A stretch of DNA of 19,988 nucleotides from positions 1 to 19,988 of the forward strand of contig MNZY01000240.1 of NCBI GenBank assembly GCA_001873845.1, read 5' to 3'. Under the pieces are notes generated by a model, which was given only the letters and a program-made list of their open reading frames with translations, was not told the origin of the DNA and did no database searches. The stretch comes from Candidatus Altarchaeum sp. CG2_30_32_3053 (GTDB lineage: Archaea > Altiarchaeota > Altiarchaeia > Altiarchaeales > Altiarchaeaceae). The position numbers were made by a program, and so were the translations under genes. Shown in pieces: positions 6,662 to 15,155 of the stretch (position 1 is the stretch's first letter; each line of letters starts with the position of its first letter).

Positions 6662-8125
6662 TTGAGCCAAGTAAGAACAACGATAAAAAACATTATTAGT
6701 TTAGGATCATCAAACGTCATAAATGCAATTTTAGGAATAATACTCATAATGTATTTAGCAAGATATTTTGGTCCGGAAGGATTTGGCATTTATGGATTTG
6801 TTTATGCTTTTGCTCAAATTTTATCGTTTTCTGTTGAATTTGGAATCTATTATATAATAACCCGGGAGGTTGCAAGAGACAAATCACTTGCCATGAAATA
6901 TATTTTATCTGCAAGCATAATTAAAATTCTATTAATGCTTGTTGTTTTCCTATTTATTGTTGGAATCGTAAAGTTAATGAACATATCACAGGAAAAGGAA
7001 ATTCTTATCTATATTATTTCCTTTTCACTTTTTTTGACTAATTTTTCTCAAACATTTATAGGAATATTTAATGCATTTGAAAAAATGGAATATACTGCAT
7101 TAACTACCCTAATTCCATCTATCATTTTTGTTCTCTTATCTCTAGGGGTAATATTTTCAGGATGCACTCTTTTTAAGAGTAAAATTATCCCGGTAGCATT
7201 AGTACTTGTTTTTGCAGGAATTATCAATGTTTTAATAAGTGGTATTATATGTTTTAAAAAAATCGTAAAACTTGATTTAAAAGTAAAAACCAATTTAAAA
7301 TTTCTTAAATATTTGTTAAAGGAATCATTTCCTTTAGAATCCCAGCAGATTATTGCTTTAATATATATGCAGAGCTTTATAATTTTTCTTTCCATGTTTC
7401 AGGGAGATATTGCAACAGGAATTTTTAAAGCGTCTTATGATTTGATTAAGCAATTGATAGCAATACCTGCTTTAACTGCTTTTGCTTTGTATCCCGTAAT
7501 GTCTAAATTGTTTGTTACATCTGAAAATGATTTAAAAATAGTTATTAAAAAAGCCACAAAATTTTTATTTATTATATGTTTTTTCATTACAATAATTGGT
7601 TTTGTTTTTGCAGATAAAATAATTGTTTTTTTATATGGTGTCGAATTTTTAGAATCTATTTTTATGTTCCAAATACTAATTTTTGCTTTTTTGATTCAGG
7701 GAACATTTTATGTTGTGAGTTACTCTATATTGGCAGCAAATAGGCAAAAATATCAAACGATAAACGCTTTCATAACTTGTGTTTTAGCAATAGTCCTGAA
7801 CTTTTTATTTATTCCTACATATGGTGCATTTGGAGCAGCTGTATCTATGCTCTTGTCATTTATTTGCAATAATGTTTTGTATTTTTATTTTTCAAATATA
7901 TTTACACTAAAAATTAGAGCAAGTGAAATTAGAAATTTAATAAAACCATTTATAGTGATTATAGTAATCGGAATAGTTACTACTGCAACATTTTTTTACT
8001 TGTTAAATTTCAATTTATTTGTTGCTTGTGTTGCATCAACAGTATTTTATTTTGCATCAACATATTTTACAAAAATAATTTCCGAGGATGATGTTAAGAT
8101 TATGAAATCCATTGTAAAAAAATAA
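6662..8125 (+). CDS. Wzx-type lipid-linked oligosaccharide flippase (MOP superfamily)
   Basis: A 487-aa integral membrane protein with about 12-14 hydrophobic helices. The N-terminus carries the hallmark of polysaccharide-biosynthesis flippases: NVINAILGIILIMYLARYFG followed by PEGFGIYGFVYAFAQIL and IITREVARD. Length and layout are typical for the family. It should flip undecaprenyl- or dolichyl-linked glycans across the cytoplasmic membrane. The start is TTG at 6662; no in-frame ATG or GTG is available upstream, and the N-terminus so defined fits the family. There is no Shine-Dalgarno. It lies between the sequon-rich surface protein (divergent) and the glycan operon (convergent, 9 bp apart), so it most likely exports the product of that operon. 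Confidence 0.9.
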   Translation: MSQVRTTIKNIISLGSSNVINAILGIILIMYLARYFGPEGFGIYGFVYAFAQILSFSVEFGIYYIITREVARDKSLAMKYILSASIIKILLMLVVFLFIVGIVKLMNISQEKEILIYIISFSLFLTNFSQTFIGIFNAFEKMEYTALTTLIPSIIFVLLSLGVIFSGCTLFKSKIIPVALVLVFAGIINVLISGIICFKKIVKLDLKVKTNLKFLKYLLKESFPLESQQIIALIYMQSFIIFLSMFQGDIATGIFKASYDLIKQLIAIPALTAFALYPVMSKLFVTSENDLKIVIKKATKFLFIICFFITIIGFVFADKIIVFLYGVEFLESIFMFQILIFAFLIQGTFYVVSYSILAANRQKYQTINAFITCVLAIVLNFLFIPTYGAFGAAVSMLLSFICNNVLYFYFSNIFTLKIRASEIRNLIKPFIVIIVIGIVTTATFFYLLNFNLFVACVASTVFYFASTYFTKIISEDDVKIMKSIVKK

Positions 8126-8136
8126 TCAAAATTTTT
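8116..8136. terminator. possible bidirectional T-tract terminators
   Basis: The convergent ends of the flippase and GT4 genes are only 9 bp apart. The minus strand has seven T (complement of 8116-8122) just past the GT4 stop, and the plus strand has five T (8132-8136) just past the flippase stop. No hairpin is seen. These are candidate archaeal-style terminators that would leave overlapping 3' ends. Confidence 0.3.
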
Positions 8137-9271
8137 ATTTCCTGCTTTTAGAAACCATTTCTTTAATAATTCTTTTTAATTTTTGTTTTCGTATTTCTTT
8201 TGAAAAATTATTTCTAACTCTTTCTACTCCTTTTTTGCTCAATTTATTGTATAAATTTTCATCATTAATAAGCATTTCAATTTTTTCTGCTAAATCATCT
8301 GGATTTCCTTTTTCCATCTCACCTCTATCTGCAATTAATCCCGCATTCCCGACAACTTCTGGAAGGGCAGTTCTATTGGAAGCAACAACAGGAACCCCGC
8401 AAACCATTGCTTCACACATTGCAACACCAAAGGTTTCATTCCAGCTATATTGAACATAAATTTTACATTGATTTAAAAAATTTGCATATGCATATTCTTC
8501 TCCTGTTTTAAAAAAATCCATAAAAATCACTTTATCTAAAATTCCAAGTTCTTTTGCCCTCTTTTTGATTATTCCTTTTGCACCGGTGCCTTCATAGCTA
8601 TTACCTAAATATACCAAACGATACTCCGGGTGTTTTATTGTAATTTTAGTGAATGCTTCAAATAAAGGCAAAATTCCCTTTGTGTTTGTAACAGAGTTAA
8701 TCATAAAAGCCACTGTTGTTAAAATATATGGTTTTTTCTCTACCTTCACAGGTTTAAATTTTTCTGTATCAATTGAATTATAAACAACTTCATTTGTTGG
8801 ATTTTTTGCAATTTTGTCTGCATTTTCTTTTGTATAATTACTGACCGATATTACTTTGTCTGCAAATTTTAGTGTTAATTTTGTCATCCATTTTTTAAGA
8901 ATATGTGAATTAGCATAAGCATAACTATATTCTTTTGAAAGGTCTTTTGATGTTTCAATCTCGCCACCACCAGCAACAATTATGCAAGGTTTTCCCATAA
9001 TCTTTGACAACAAAACGACATCAAAAGAGATAGCCCACCATGCAAAAAACACATCAACGCATTTTAATTTTTTATACCATTTGGACCATTGTAATGGACG
9101 AAATAAACATTTAAAAGATTTAATTGGGCTTGATAAAAGATCAGGTAAAGAATAAACAATAACGTTGTATCCAATTTCGTTAAATATTGTCTCATCCCTT
9201 GCCCCATGTATAGATCTATGAAATACACATATCCTTATATTAGATTGATTTTTAAGATCCATTTTTATCAT
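8135..9271 (-). CDS. GT4-family glycosyltransferase
   Basis: 378-aa GT-B fold glycosyltransferase transferring a nucleotide-activated sugar to the growing glycan at the cytoplasmic face. The C-terminal donor-binding half is clear: the E-x7-E motif is E279-TFGVAMC-E287, followed by AMVCGVPVVASNRTALPEVV, which is characteristic of GT4 retaining enzymes. The N-terminal acceptor half is more divergent (HGARDETIFNEIG near 22-34). The ATG at 9271 overlaps the TGA of the upstream GT-C gene by 4 bp (ATGA), so this start is preferred over the ATG at residue 4. It is the last gene of the minus-strand operon. Sugar and linkage cannot be deduced. Confidence 0.88.
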   Translation of the reverse strand: MIKMDLKNQSNIRICVFHRSIHGARDETIFNEIGYNVIVYSLPDLLSSPIKSFKCLFRPLQWSKWYKKLKCVDVFFAWWAISFDVVLLSKIMGKPCIIVAGGGEIETSKDLSKEYSYAYANSHILKKWMTKLTLKFADKVISVSNYTKENADKIAKNPTNEVVYNSIDTEKFKPVKVEKKPYILTTVAFMINSVTNTKGILPLFEAFTKITIKHPEYRLVYLGNSYEGTGAKGIIKKRAKELGILDKVIFMDFFKTGEEYAYANFLNQCKIYVQYSWNETFGVAMCEAMVCGVPVVASNRTALPEVVGNAGLIADRGEMEKGNPDDLAEKIEMLINDENLYNKLSKKGVERVRNNFSKEIRKQKLKRIIKEMVSKSRK

Positions 9272-11496
9272 GTGTTTTGCTCTTCTTTTGAATTTACGCG
9301 GAAAATATATAATTTATTACTATTGTTATATAATAAAGTAAAATATTTTGTATCCAAAAATACATGTATATCTTTTTCTGTAATTGTGTAATTTGTTGAT
9401 GCGGATATGGGTATATAATTTCCATCCATATATTTTTCAGATTTTATCCATTTAACGGTTCTCTCATTTATAACAATCACAGACGAATTTATCGGATATT
9501 CTGAAATATTAAAAATATCTGAATGGGACATATTTTTCCATGTAATGGTTTCTTTTGTTCCAATATATACCTCCTTTGAATTATTTGAAGACAGAATACT
9601 CCACCAAACTGCTTTTCGCCACTTGGAATCATATATACTAGAAAACCTCATCCCTGCCACAGATGCAACCGCGTGATTTGTTAATGGATCCGAAACAATA
9701 ACTGTATTTTTTGTCAAATGATTTTGCATCCATTTTCCTGCATCATATTCTTCAATTGTAATGATACTTGGGATAGTCCAACCCCCTATAAGCGATTTCT
9801 CCATATAGGTATTCATCGGATAAACAATCAAAGATACTAAAAGGACTATAAATACTCCAATGAACAAGGATTTAAAAAATTTGCTTTTGGTTAAATTTAC
9901 AAAAGATGAAATTTTTATTACAGCATAAGCAATAATCAAGGATATAAGGGGGTTTGCAAAATTTAATCCTCTTTCTTGTCCAAGTGTCCTTATAAAAAGA
10001 TAAAAAGAAATCAAACCAATTATAAGAATTATAATTGATGGAAAAATTTTTCTATATTTTGTATCAAATATGCCGAACATAATCCCCATTAAGAGAATCA
10101 TGAACACAGGATATGTCCAATATTCCTGCATGATAGTTTCTTGTTTAACTAAAAAATCAGGTGTTCGCCACAAATTTTTGCTATCGGGATTATCTAAAAA
10201 TTTCTCTCCCCTGTAATTAATTTCAAAGTTATAAATATCATAGTAGTAGAGTGAAAAAAATATTAGGAATATGATTGCTATTATGATACTCAAATTACGA
10301 ACAACGATAAAATTTCTCTCCCCCATATATCTTAATATTAAATAAATGGAAATAAAAGGAAATATTAACATTGCCATTGGAATATGAACCATGAACGAAA
10401 GGAGCATTGCTATCGTTAATAGGAATAATATCTTAAAGTTTTCATTTATGAAATTAAATTTTTTTTTAAGTATTATTGGTAAAAAGAACAAAATAAAAAA
10501 TAAAAGAAATATTCCAATACCAATATTTTGATATCCTATCATGGGTTTTAATGTATTAAATAGCCATGAATCTAAATAAGAGAATAATAAAAAAGAGGTT
10601 ATTAAAAAAGTTATGACAATAATTAATAAATCTTTGAATTTTGTTTTTTGATATCTTGAGGTAAATTCTTTTTCAATTAGATATATAAAAAAAAGAAATA
10701 AAATTAAGATAATTCCATGTGGATCGGGCCTATAATACCTTGCATATACTTCTAGTGTATGAGCACCAGCAAACAACAAGGATAAAAAAGATAAATAGTA
10801 AATTCTTTTATCAGAGAACATTTCAACTGACAAAACATAAAGTCCGAGTAATGCTAAAAAAGGAGTCATAAAAGTTCCAAGATACCACCATACTGTGTAG
10901 CTATCTATTTTAAAAAGAAGTGATAAAATTGCTATTACAGTAGGGATTGTGGGATTATAGTTATCAGTATATATAAAATGGTTGTAATCCATTAGCAAAG
11001 TGGTGCATGGATTGTGGAAGCTTAGTATAGTGGCATTATTAGTATATGGAAATGGTTCATAATACAAAATAAACATAATTGCAAATAAAAAAGTAAGCAA
11101 AAACATAATGCTATTTGTGTTTATTTTTATATCTTTAATTTCTGCTACTTCATCATATTTTTTTGATTTTACAAAATATATTAAAAGTATAAGTAAAATT
11201 AGAAAAGAATATGTTGTTCCGTTAAATAATTGAAATGTATGCAAAAGGAATGCGACGATTGGAATAAATATGAAACCTACGGCAAACGAAATGAAAATGT
11301 ATGAAAGTTTTGATAATGAAATATCTATTGATTTTTTAAGAGTAGTTAGAATAATATGTCCAAATAAATAAGGAATTATTAAAAATGAGGGTGTCGCTAT
11401 TGCTCCTTTTGCCAATTCAGGGATTGGTAAAATATTGCATACTATTGTTCCAATTAATACATAAAGTATTAAAATTTGATTCCAGGTAAATTTCAT
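9268..11496 (-). CDS. large polytopic GT-C-like membrane protein
   Basis: 742 aa. About 14 hydrophobic helices occupy roughly residues 1-565, and a soluble C-terminal domain of about 165 residues begins at EEYDAGKWMQNHL. This layout resembles the GT-C protein at 1619-3088 and STT3-like enzymes, and the start of the soluble domain (KWMQNHLTKNTVIVSD) parallels WMKENTPKNSTILAD there. A long loop near residues 165-185 carries D and N residues (LLMDYNHFIYTDNYNPTIPT). No WWDxG signature is present. Candidate roles are a lipid-sugar-dependent glycosyltransferase, a glycan polymerase (no Wzy is otherwise evident) or a ligase/oligosaccharyltransferase relative. The soluble domain itself has several sequons. 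It overlaps the GT4 gene by 4 bp and is preceded by an 82-bp gap with a palindrome. Confidence 0.65.
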   Translation of the reverse strand: MKFTWNQILILYVLIGTIVCNILPIPELAKGAIATPSFLIIPYLFGHIILTTLKKSIDISLSKLSYIFISFAVGFIFIPIVAFLLHTFQLFNGTTYSFLILLILLIYFVKSKKYDEVAEIKDIKINTNSIMFLLTFLFAIMFILYYEPFPYTNNATILSFHNPCTTLLMDYNHFIYTDNYNPTIPTVIAILSLLFKIDSYTVWWYLGTFMTPFLALLGLYVLSVEMFSDKRIYYLSFLSLLFAGAHTLEVYARYYRPDPHGIILILFLFFIYLIEKEFTSRYQKTKFKDLLIIVITFLITSFLLFSYLDSWLFNTLKPMIGYQNIGIGIFLLFFILFFLPIILKKKFNFINENFKILFLLTIAMLLSFMVHIPMAMLIFPFISIYLILRYMGERNFIVVRNLSIIIAIIFLIFFSLYYYDIYNFEINYRGEKFLDNPDSKNLWRTPDFLVKQETIMQEYWTYPVFMILLMGIMFGIFDTKYRKIFPSIIILIIGLISFYLFIRTLGQERGLNFANPLISLIIAYAVIKISSFVNLTKSKFFKSLFIGVFIVLLVSLIVYPMNTYMEKSLIGGWTIPSIITIEEYDAGKWMQNHLTKNTVIVSDPLTNHAVASVAGMRFSSIYDSKWRKAVWWSILSSNNSKEVYIGTKETITWKNMSHSDIFNISEYPINSSVIVINERTVKWIKSEKYMDGNYIPISASTNYTITEKDIHVFLDTKYFTLLYNNSNKLYIFRVNSKEEQNT

Positions 11497-11540
11497 TTTT
11501 TGAACTTATTCAATAGACATGTTGCAAATTAATTAAAATT

Positions 11541-11579
11541 AGCACAAGTAACGAGTAGATAAATTTATCTATATGTGCT
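11541..11579. promoter_or_regulatory. double palindrome in the operon-internal gap
   Basis: A perfect 16-bp palindrome, TAGATAAATTTATCTA (11556-11571), is flanked by the inverted 6-mers AGCACA (11541-11546) and TGTGCT (11574-11579). It lies between the FrhB-like gene and the GT-C gene, both on the minus strand, and touches the FrhB-like stop codon. It could be an operator for an internal promoter or a processing/termination hairpin; the sequence does not decide which. Confidence 0.45.
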
Positions 11580-12736
11580 TACCTAATTTTAGTTATCAGC
11601 ACCCGAAGTATATAAAGGAATATACTACGGAATATGTTTAATCCAAATCTGAAGGGCAAATATCCTAATAATTTCATCACCCTATAAAAGCTGATAAGGA
11701 TAAAATCCGTGATAATATGATTCTTCAATTTATGTTTTTTAAAATAGCTCCCAGGTTGAGATTTTATTAAAGAACTTATGTTGTCATTGATTTGAAGTAA
11801 AGAGTTGTCTTTTATAGCATCTATTCCTAATTCTGAATTACAGGAAATTATTGCTAATTTTGTATCTGTATCTTTACCCCAATCATCTCCAACAGATATA
11901 TCTGCATCAATCCCGCAAATTCTTTTACAATGGTAACAACCATTAGAGTAATAATAATAATCAACAAAACTCAAAAATTCTTGGACTAAAAATTCATATT
12001 TTTTAAAATTGGTTAAAATTTCTATTTTACTTGTTTTACTAAATAATCTTTTTTCTCCCCTTCTACTATGATATTCCAATATTTTTTCGTTTTCTCTCAA
12101 ACTATGTCCATATTTAAATTTAATCAAGTCAAGAGTTCCTCTTTTCATTCTTCCACAACCACAACAAAACAAAGCAATTTTAATATAAATATTTTTTAAA
12201 TCCATTGTTTTTATAACTCTGTTCATGGCAAGAATATGGCAAGGCAAACCTACAAACGCTACAGATCTATAATTTTTAATCTTTTTAATGTTAACAAGCT
12301 GTTGAACTGGCAGATAAAATGAACCTGAATGTTTTAAAACATCTTCTTTTCTTGTAATTATATCTCCATAGAAATCAAAATTTTCATTATAAAAAGCAAC
12401 TATGGCTGCATCAATTTTATTTTTTTCAAACATATCTATTAAAATAGAAGAAACTATTCCTCCAGAAGCACCATTATAATAAATCTCATGATTTTTTGAA
12501 ATACCATTGTAAATTTTCATAGATTTGCTTATATTTTCTCTTTTATTTATATCATTAATAGGACAAACATCTAAACATAAATTACAATTAATACATCTTG
12601 ATGTATCAATTATTGGTTTTAATCCTATTCTTCCAACCTCAATAATATCAATACAATTTTTAGGACATACTCCTTTACATGCTCCACATCCAATACAATT
12701 AAATCCAACATTAGAAACATTATTTGTGAGTGTCAT
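11579..12736 (-). CDS. FrhB-like [4Fe-4S] oxidoreductase of polysaccharide clusters
   Basis: 385 aa. The N-terminus has two ferredoxin-type [4Fe-4S] motifs: C14-x2-C17-x2-C20-x3-C24-P and C48-x2-C51-x2-C54-x3-C58-P. The rest matches the coenzyme F420 hydrogenase/dehydrogenase beta-subunit (FrhB) family, including GASGGIVSSIL, the LPCHILAM segment and the late Cys-rich GCYHCKRIC followed by DADISVGDDWG. Family members bind flavin and pass electrons between iron-sulfur clusters and a cofactor such as F420. In bacterial and archaeal envelope-polysaccharide loci such proteins are often paired with a polysaccharide pyruvyl transferase, as here (3 bp apart). The reaction in these loci is not established. 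A redox modification of a sugar or of the pyruvyl group is a guess. The 82-bp gap after it suggests the end of a transcript segment. Confidence 0.85.
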   Translation of the reverse strand: MTLTNNVSNVGFNCIGCGACKGVCPKNCIDIIEVGRIGLKPIIDTSRCINCNLCLDVCPINDINKRENISKSMKIYNGISKNHEIYYNGASGGIVSSILIDMFEKNKIDAAIVAFYNENFDFYGDIITRKEDVLKHSGSFYLPVQQLVNIKKIKNYRSVAFVGLPCHILAMNRVIKTMDLKNIYIKIALFCCGCGRMKRGTLDLIKFKYGHSLRENEKILEYHSRRGEKRLFSKTSKIEILTNFKKYEFLVQEFLSFVDYYYYSNGCYHCKRICGIDADISVGDDWGKDTDTKLAIISCNSELGIDAIKDNSLLQINDNISSLIKSQPGSYFKKHKLKNHIITDFILISFYRVMKLLGYLPFRFGLNIFRSIFLYILRVLITKIR

Positions 12737-12739
12737 TTT

Positions 12740-13789
12740 TTATTTTTCCTTTAAAGCCATCTTCAAAAAGTTTAGCGATTTATTTTTCAAAAAGTTTAAT
12801 TTAGAATTAACCATATTGTAATCAATTTTATTATTAAATATATTTTCTATACTATTATTATTTGAAATAACTCTATTTTGAAGATTCAATTCAGATAAAA
12901 TTGTTTGTGTTTTATTATGTATTCTTGAATTATCAACTACACAAAAATTAGTATTATATTTAATAGAAAATATTGTTCCATGAAAGGTAGTTGTTACAAC
13001 ATAAGTTGCGTTTTTAAAATATCCCATCCACTCAAAAGGATCAACAGCAATAACATTTTTATCACACCATTTTAGTTTATGATGTATTGCAATAAGTTGT
13101 ATATTTTTTTGCATTGCAAAATTTTTAATTTGTTTAATCTGACTATCATTTAACTGATCAACAGCATATACAAGTAAGTAATCTTTCGCTTTAGGAAGTA
13201 TTTCATATCCTGAAAAATCAAACAGAAATGTTGGATCAAGAACTATTTCTGCATCAACTCCTACATATTTTTTAACGATATCTTTTGAATTTTTATCTCT
13301 AACAGATATAGTAGAAAATTTTTTTAACCCATCAATCACAAAATTTGGAGGTATGTCATCTATATTTGCTGTACAACTTGCAGCATAATATAATAATTTT
13401 TTCTCAGGATGTAAACCTATTCCAAAAAATATGCGCCCTGGACCCATAAGTAACCTTTGGTAACTCCATACACAATCACTTCCAACAATAACGACATCGT
13501 ATTTATCAGTTTTTAGTTTCATAGAACTAATAACAAAATTTTTGGGATTTAAATTAAATCTTTTCTGGCATGTTCTATATTTTAAATGTCTTTTTGCCCT
13601 TAAAAATACACCAGTTGGATTTTTATTTAAAAAAATGTTTAATAAATAAAGAAAAGTAGCGGTAGGTCTTATATAATTTATAATCTCAACTTCATGGACA
13701 AAATTCTTTATAATATTCATTAATGCAAATGCCTGGGCATATGCCCCAGGATTGATGGCATTATGAAAAGTTAAAATTCCTATTTTCAT
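12740..13789 (-). CDS. polysaccharide pyruvyl transferase family protein
   Basis: 349 aa, the normal length for PF04230 proteins (CsaB/WcaK type). Family features are the N-terminal MKIGILTFHNAINPGAYAQA, the VVGSDCVWSYQRLL segment, the mid-protein DPTFLFD, and the conserved histidine stretch TTTFHGTIFSIKYNT near the C-terminus. Characterised members transfer pyruvate from PEP to form ketals on ManNAc, galactose or related sugars. Here the nucleotide-sugar genes imply ManNAc or ManNAcA as possible targets. The ATG at 13789 overlaps the wecB TGA (4-bp ATGA), and the FrhB-like gene starts 3 bp after its stop. This pairing is characteristic; members paired with FrhB-like proteins have no proven activity, so pyruvylation is a family-level inference. 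Confidence 0.85.
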   Translation of the reverse strand: MKIGILTFHNAINPGAYAQAFALMNIIKNFVHEVEIINYIRPTATFLYLLNIFLNKNPTGVFLRAKRHLKYRTCQKRFNLNPKNFVISSMKLKTDKYDVVIVGSDCVWSYQRLLMGPGRIFFGIGLHPEKKLLYYAASCTANIDDIPPNFVIDGLKKFSTISVRDKNSKDIVKKYVGVDAEIVLDPTFLFDFSGYEILPKAKDYLLVYAVDQLNDSQIKQIKNFAMQKNIQLIAIHHKLKWCDKNVIAVDPFEWMGYFKNATYVVTTTFHGTIFSIKYNTNFCVVDNSRIHNKTQTILSELNLQNRVISNNNSIENIFNNKIDYNMVNSKLNFLKNKSLNFLKMALKEK

Positions 13790-14865
13790 TGTAATATGTT
13801 TATAATTTTTTTAGCAGCATTTCCGTCTCCAAAAGGATTTTTCCATTTTTTATCTTTATTGAGCATAAGTTCTGTTTTATTAATAATTATATCCTGATTA
13901 CATTCTGCTAATATATTACTTCCTACTTCAATAGTTTCAGGTCGTTCTGTATCGTCTCTTAGTGTAACGCACGGAACATTTAAAATACATGTTTCTTCTT
14001 GTACGCCTCCTGAATCTGTAAGAACGAGTTTAGCATTTGTTTCTAATTGCAAAAATTCAAGATAACTCATGGGGTCAATCAATTTTATATTTTCATTTAA
14101 TTTTATTTTAAATTTTTCAATCATTTTTTTAGTTCTCGGATGAATAGGAAAAATTATTAGTAATTGATATTTTTTACAAATTAGATTCAATCCACCAATA
14201 ATACTTTTTAATCTTTCAAAGTTATCAACATTTTCAGTTCTATGAAGAGTAACAAGAAAATAATTGCCATTTTCAATTCCTAATTCTTTAAAAATATTTG
14301 GCTTTTTTTTATTTGCAATTAAGATGTTCTGATAAACAGCATCAACTATTGTATTTCCAGTCACAAAAATCTTTTCTTTTTCAATGCCTTCTTTAAGAAG
14401 AATGTTTTTGGCATTTTCCGTTGGAGCAAATAAATAATCAGATATATGATCAGTTAAAATTCTATTGATTTCTTCCGGCATTTCTTTATAATAGCTTCTT
14501 AATCCTGCTTCTACATGTCCTATCTTAATATGAAGTTTTGCTGCTGCAAGTGCTGCTGCAAGAACGCTGTTTGTATCACCTTCAACAAGAACAACATCAT
14601 TCCTGCAGTATTTTTCATCCATTAATATTTTTTCAATTCCGGTTAAAATTTTTGCTGTTTGTTCTCCGTGAGTTCCAGAGCCAACATTTAGATTATAGTC
14701 CGGGTCTGGAAGTTCAAGTTCTTGAAAAAATACTTTATCCATTTCATAAGAATAATGCTGCCCTGTATGAATTAATTGATAATCAATGTTTTTTTTTTCG
14801 CATGCCCTTAGTACAGGTGTCATTTTTATTATTTCCGGTCTTGTTCCTAAAATTATTGCTATCAT
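13786..14865 (-). CDS. wecB: UDP-N-acetylglucosamine 2-epimerase (non-hydrolysing)
   Basis: 359-aa cytoplasmic enzyme converting UDP-GlcNAc to UDP-ManNAc. All landmarks of the WecB/MnaA family are present: GTRPEIIKM at 7-15, GQHYSYEMD at 35-43, D97 in EGDTNSV, E119 in HVEAGLRS, E131 in PEEINR, H208 in LVTLHRTEN, and the UDP-binding TDSGGVQEE (283-291) followed by LRDDTERPETIE. Length is normal. It starts in a 4-bp overlap with the TIGR04076 gene and ends in a 4-bp overlap with the pyruvyl transferase gene. Together with wecC two genes upstream it supplies UDP-ManNAcA. The archaeal orthologue supports surface-layer N-glycans or polysaccharides. Confidence 0.96.
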   Translation of the reverse strand: MIAIILGTRPEIIKMTPVLRACEKKNIDYQLIHTGQHYSYEMDKVFFQELELPDPDYNLNVGSGTHGEQTAKILTGIEKILMDEKYCRNDVVLVEGDTNSVLAAALAAAKLHIKIGHVEAGLRSYYKEMPEEINRILTDHISDYLFAPTENAKNILLKEGIEKEKIFVTGNTIVDAVYQNILIANKKKPNIFKELGIENGNYFLVTLHRTENVDNFERLKSIIGGLNLICKKYQLLIIFPIHPRTKKMIEKFKIKLNENIKLIDPMSYLEFLQLETNAKLVLTDSGGVQEETCILNVPCVTLRDDTERPETIEVGSNILAECNQDIIINKTELMLNKDKKWKNPFGDGNAAKKIINILQ

Positions 14866-15155
14866 TTTTTAATACTTATCTCAAATATAACTGTCCCACC
14901 ATTAGTATATGGTTTCCCGGGATCAACACATTGTATATAACCTTTATTTCCTTTTTTTGCTAATCCTAATTTTACAGGATCAACACCTTCTCTTAATGCC
15001 ACAACGTAATGAAGAATTGGTGCAAAGGCATGAACACAAATTTTATCAGTTTCTTTTAAATCAATCTCAGGACCGTCTATAACAATCTTTTCACCACCTT
15101 TATAAACAACACAATTTCCTTTGATTTCCTTAACTTTGATTATTAACTTATTCAT
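14862..15155 (-). CDS. TIGR04076-family small protein
   Basis: 97 aa. It matches the uncharacterised TIGR04076 family closely: the opening VKEIKGNCVVYKGGEKIVIDG, then GPEIDLKETDKICVHAFAPI, the central LREGVDPVKLGLAK, and the C-terminal QCVDPGKPYTNGGTVIFEI. Three conserved cysteines occur in the contexts NCVVY, ICVHA and IQCVDPG. The family occurs in archaea and anaerobic bacteria and has no assigned function; the cysteines suggest metal binding or redox chemistry, which is a guess. The gene overlaps wecC by 8 bp and wecB by 4 bp, so it is cotranscribed and probably translationally coupled with the UDP-ManNAcA enzymes. Confidence 0.88.
   Translation of the reverse strand: MNKLIIKVKEIKGNCVVYKGGEKIVIDGPEIDLKETDKICVHAFAPILHYVVALREGVDPVKLGLAKKGNKGYIQCVDPGKPYTNGGTVIFEISIKK

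Noticed and set aside
11508..11520. Shared 12-mer TCTATTGAATAA between the window start repeat and the gap before the GT-C gene
   Set aside because: Too short and too A/T-rich to exclude chance; no wider similarity flanks it.
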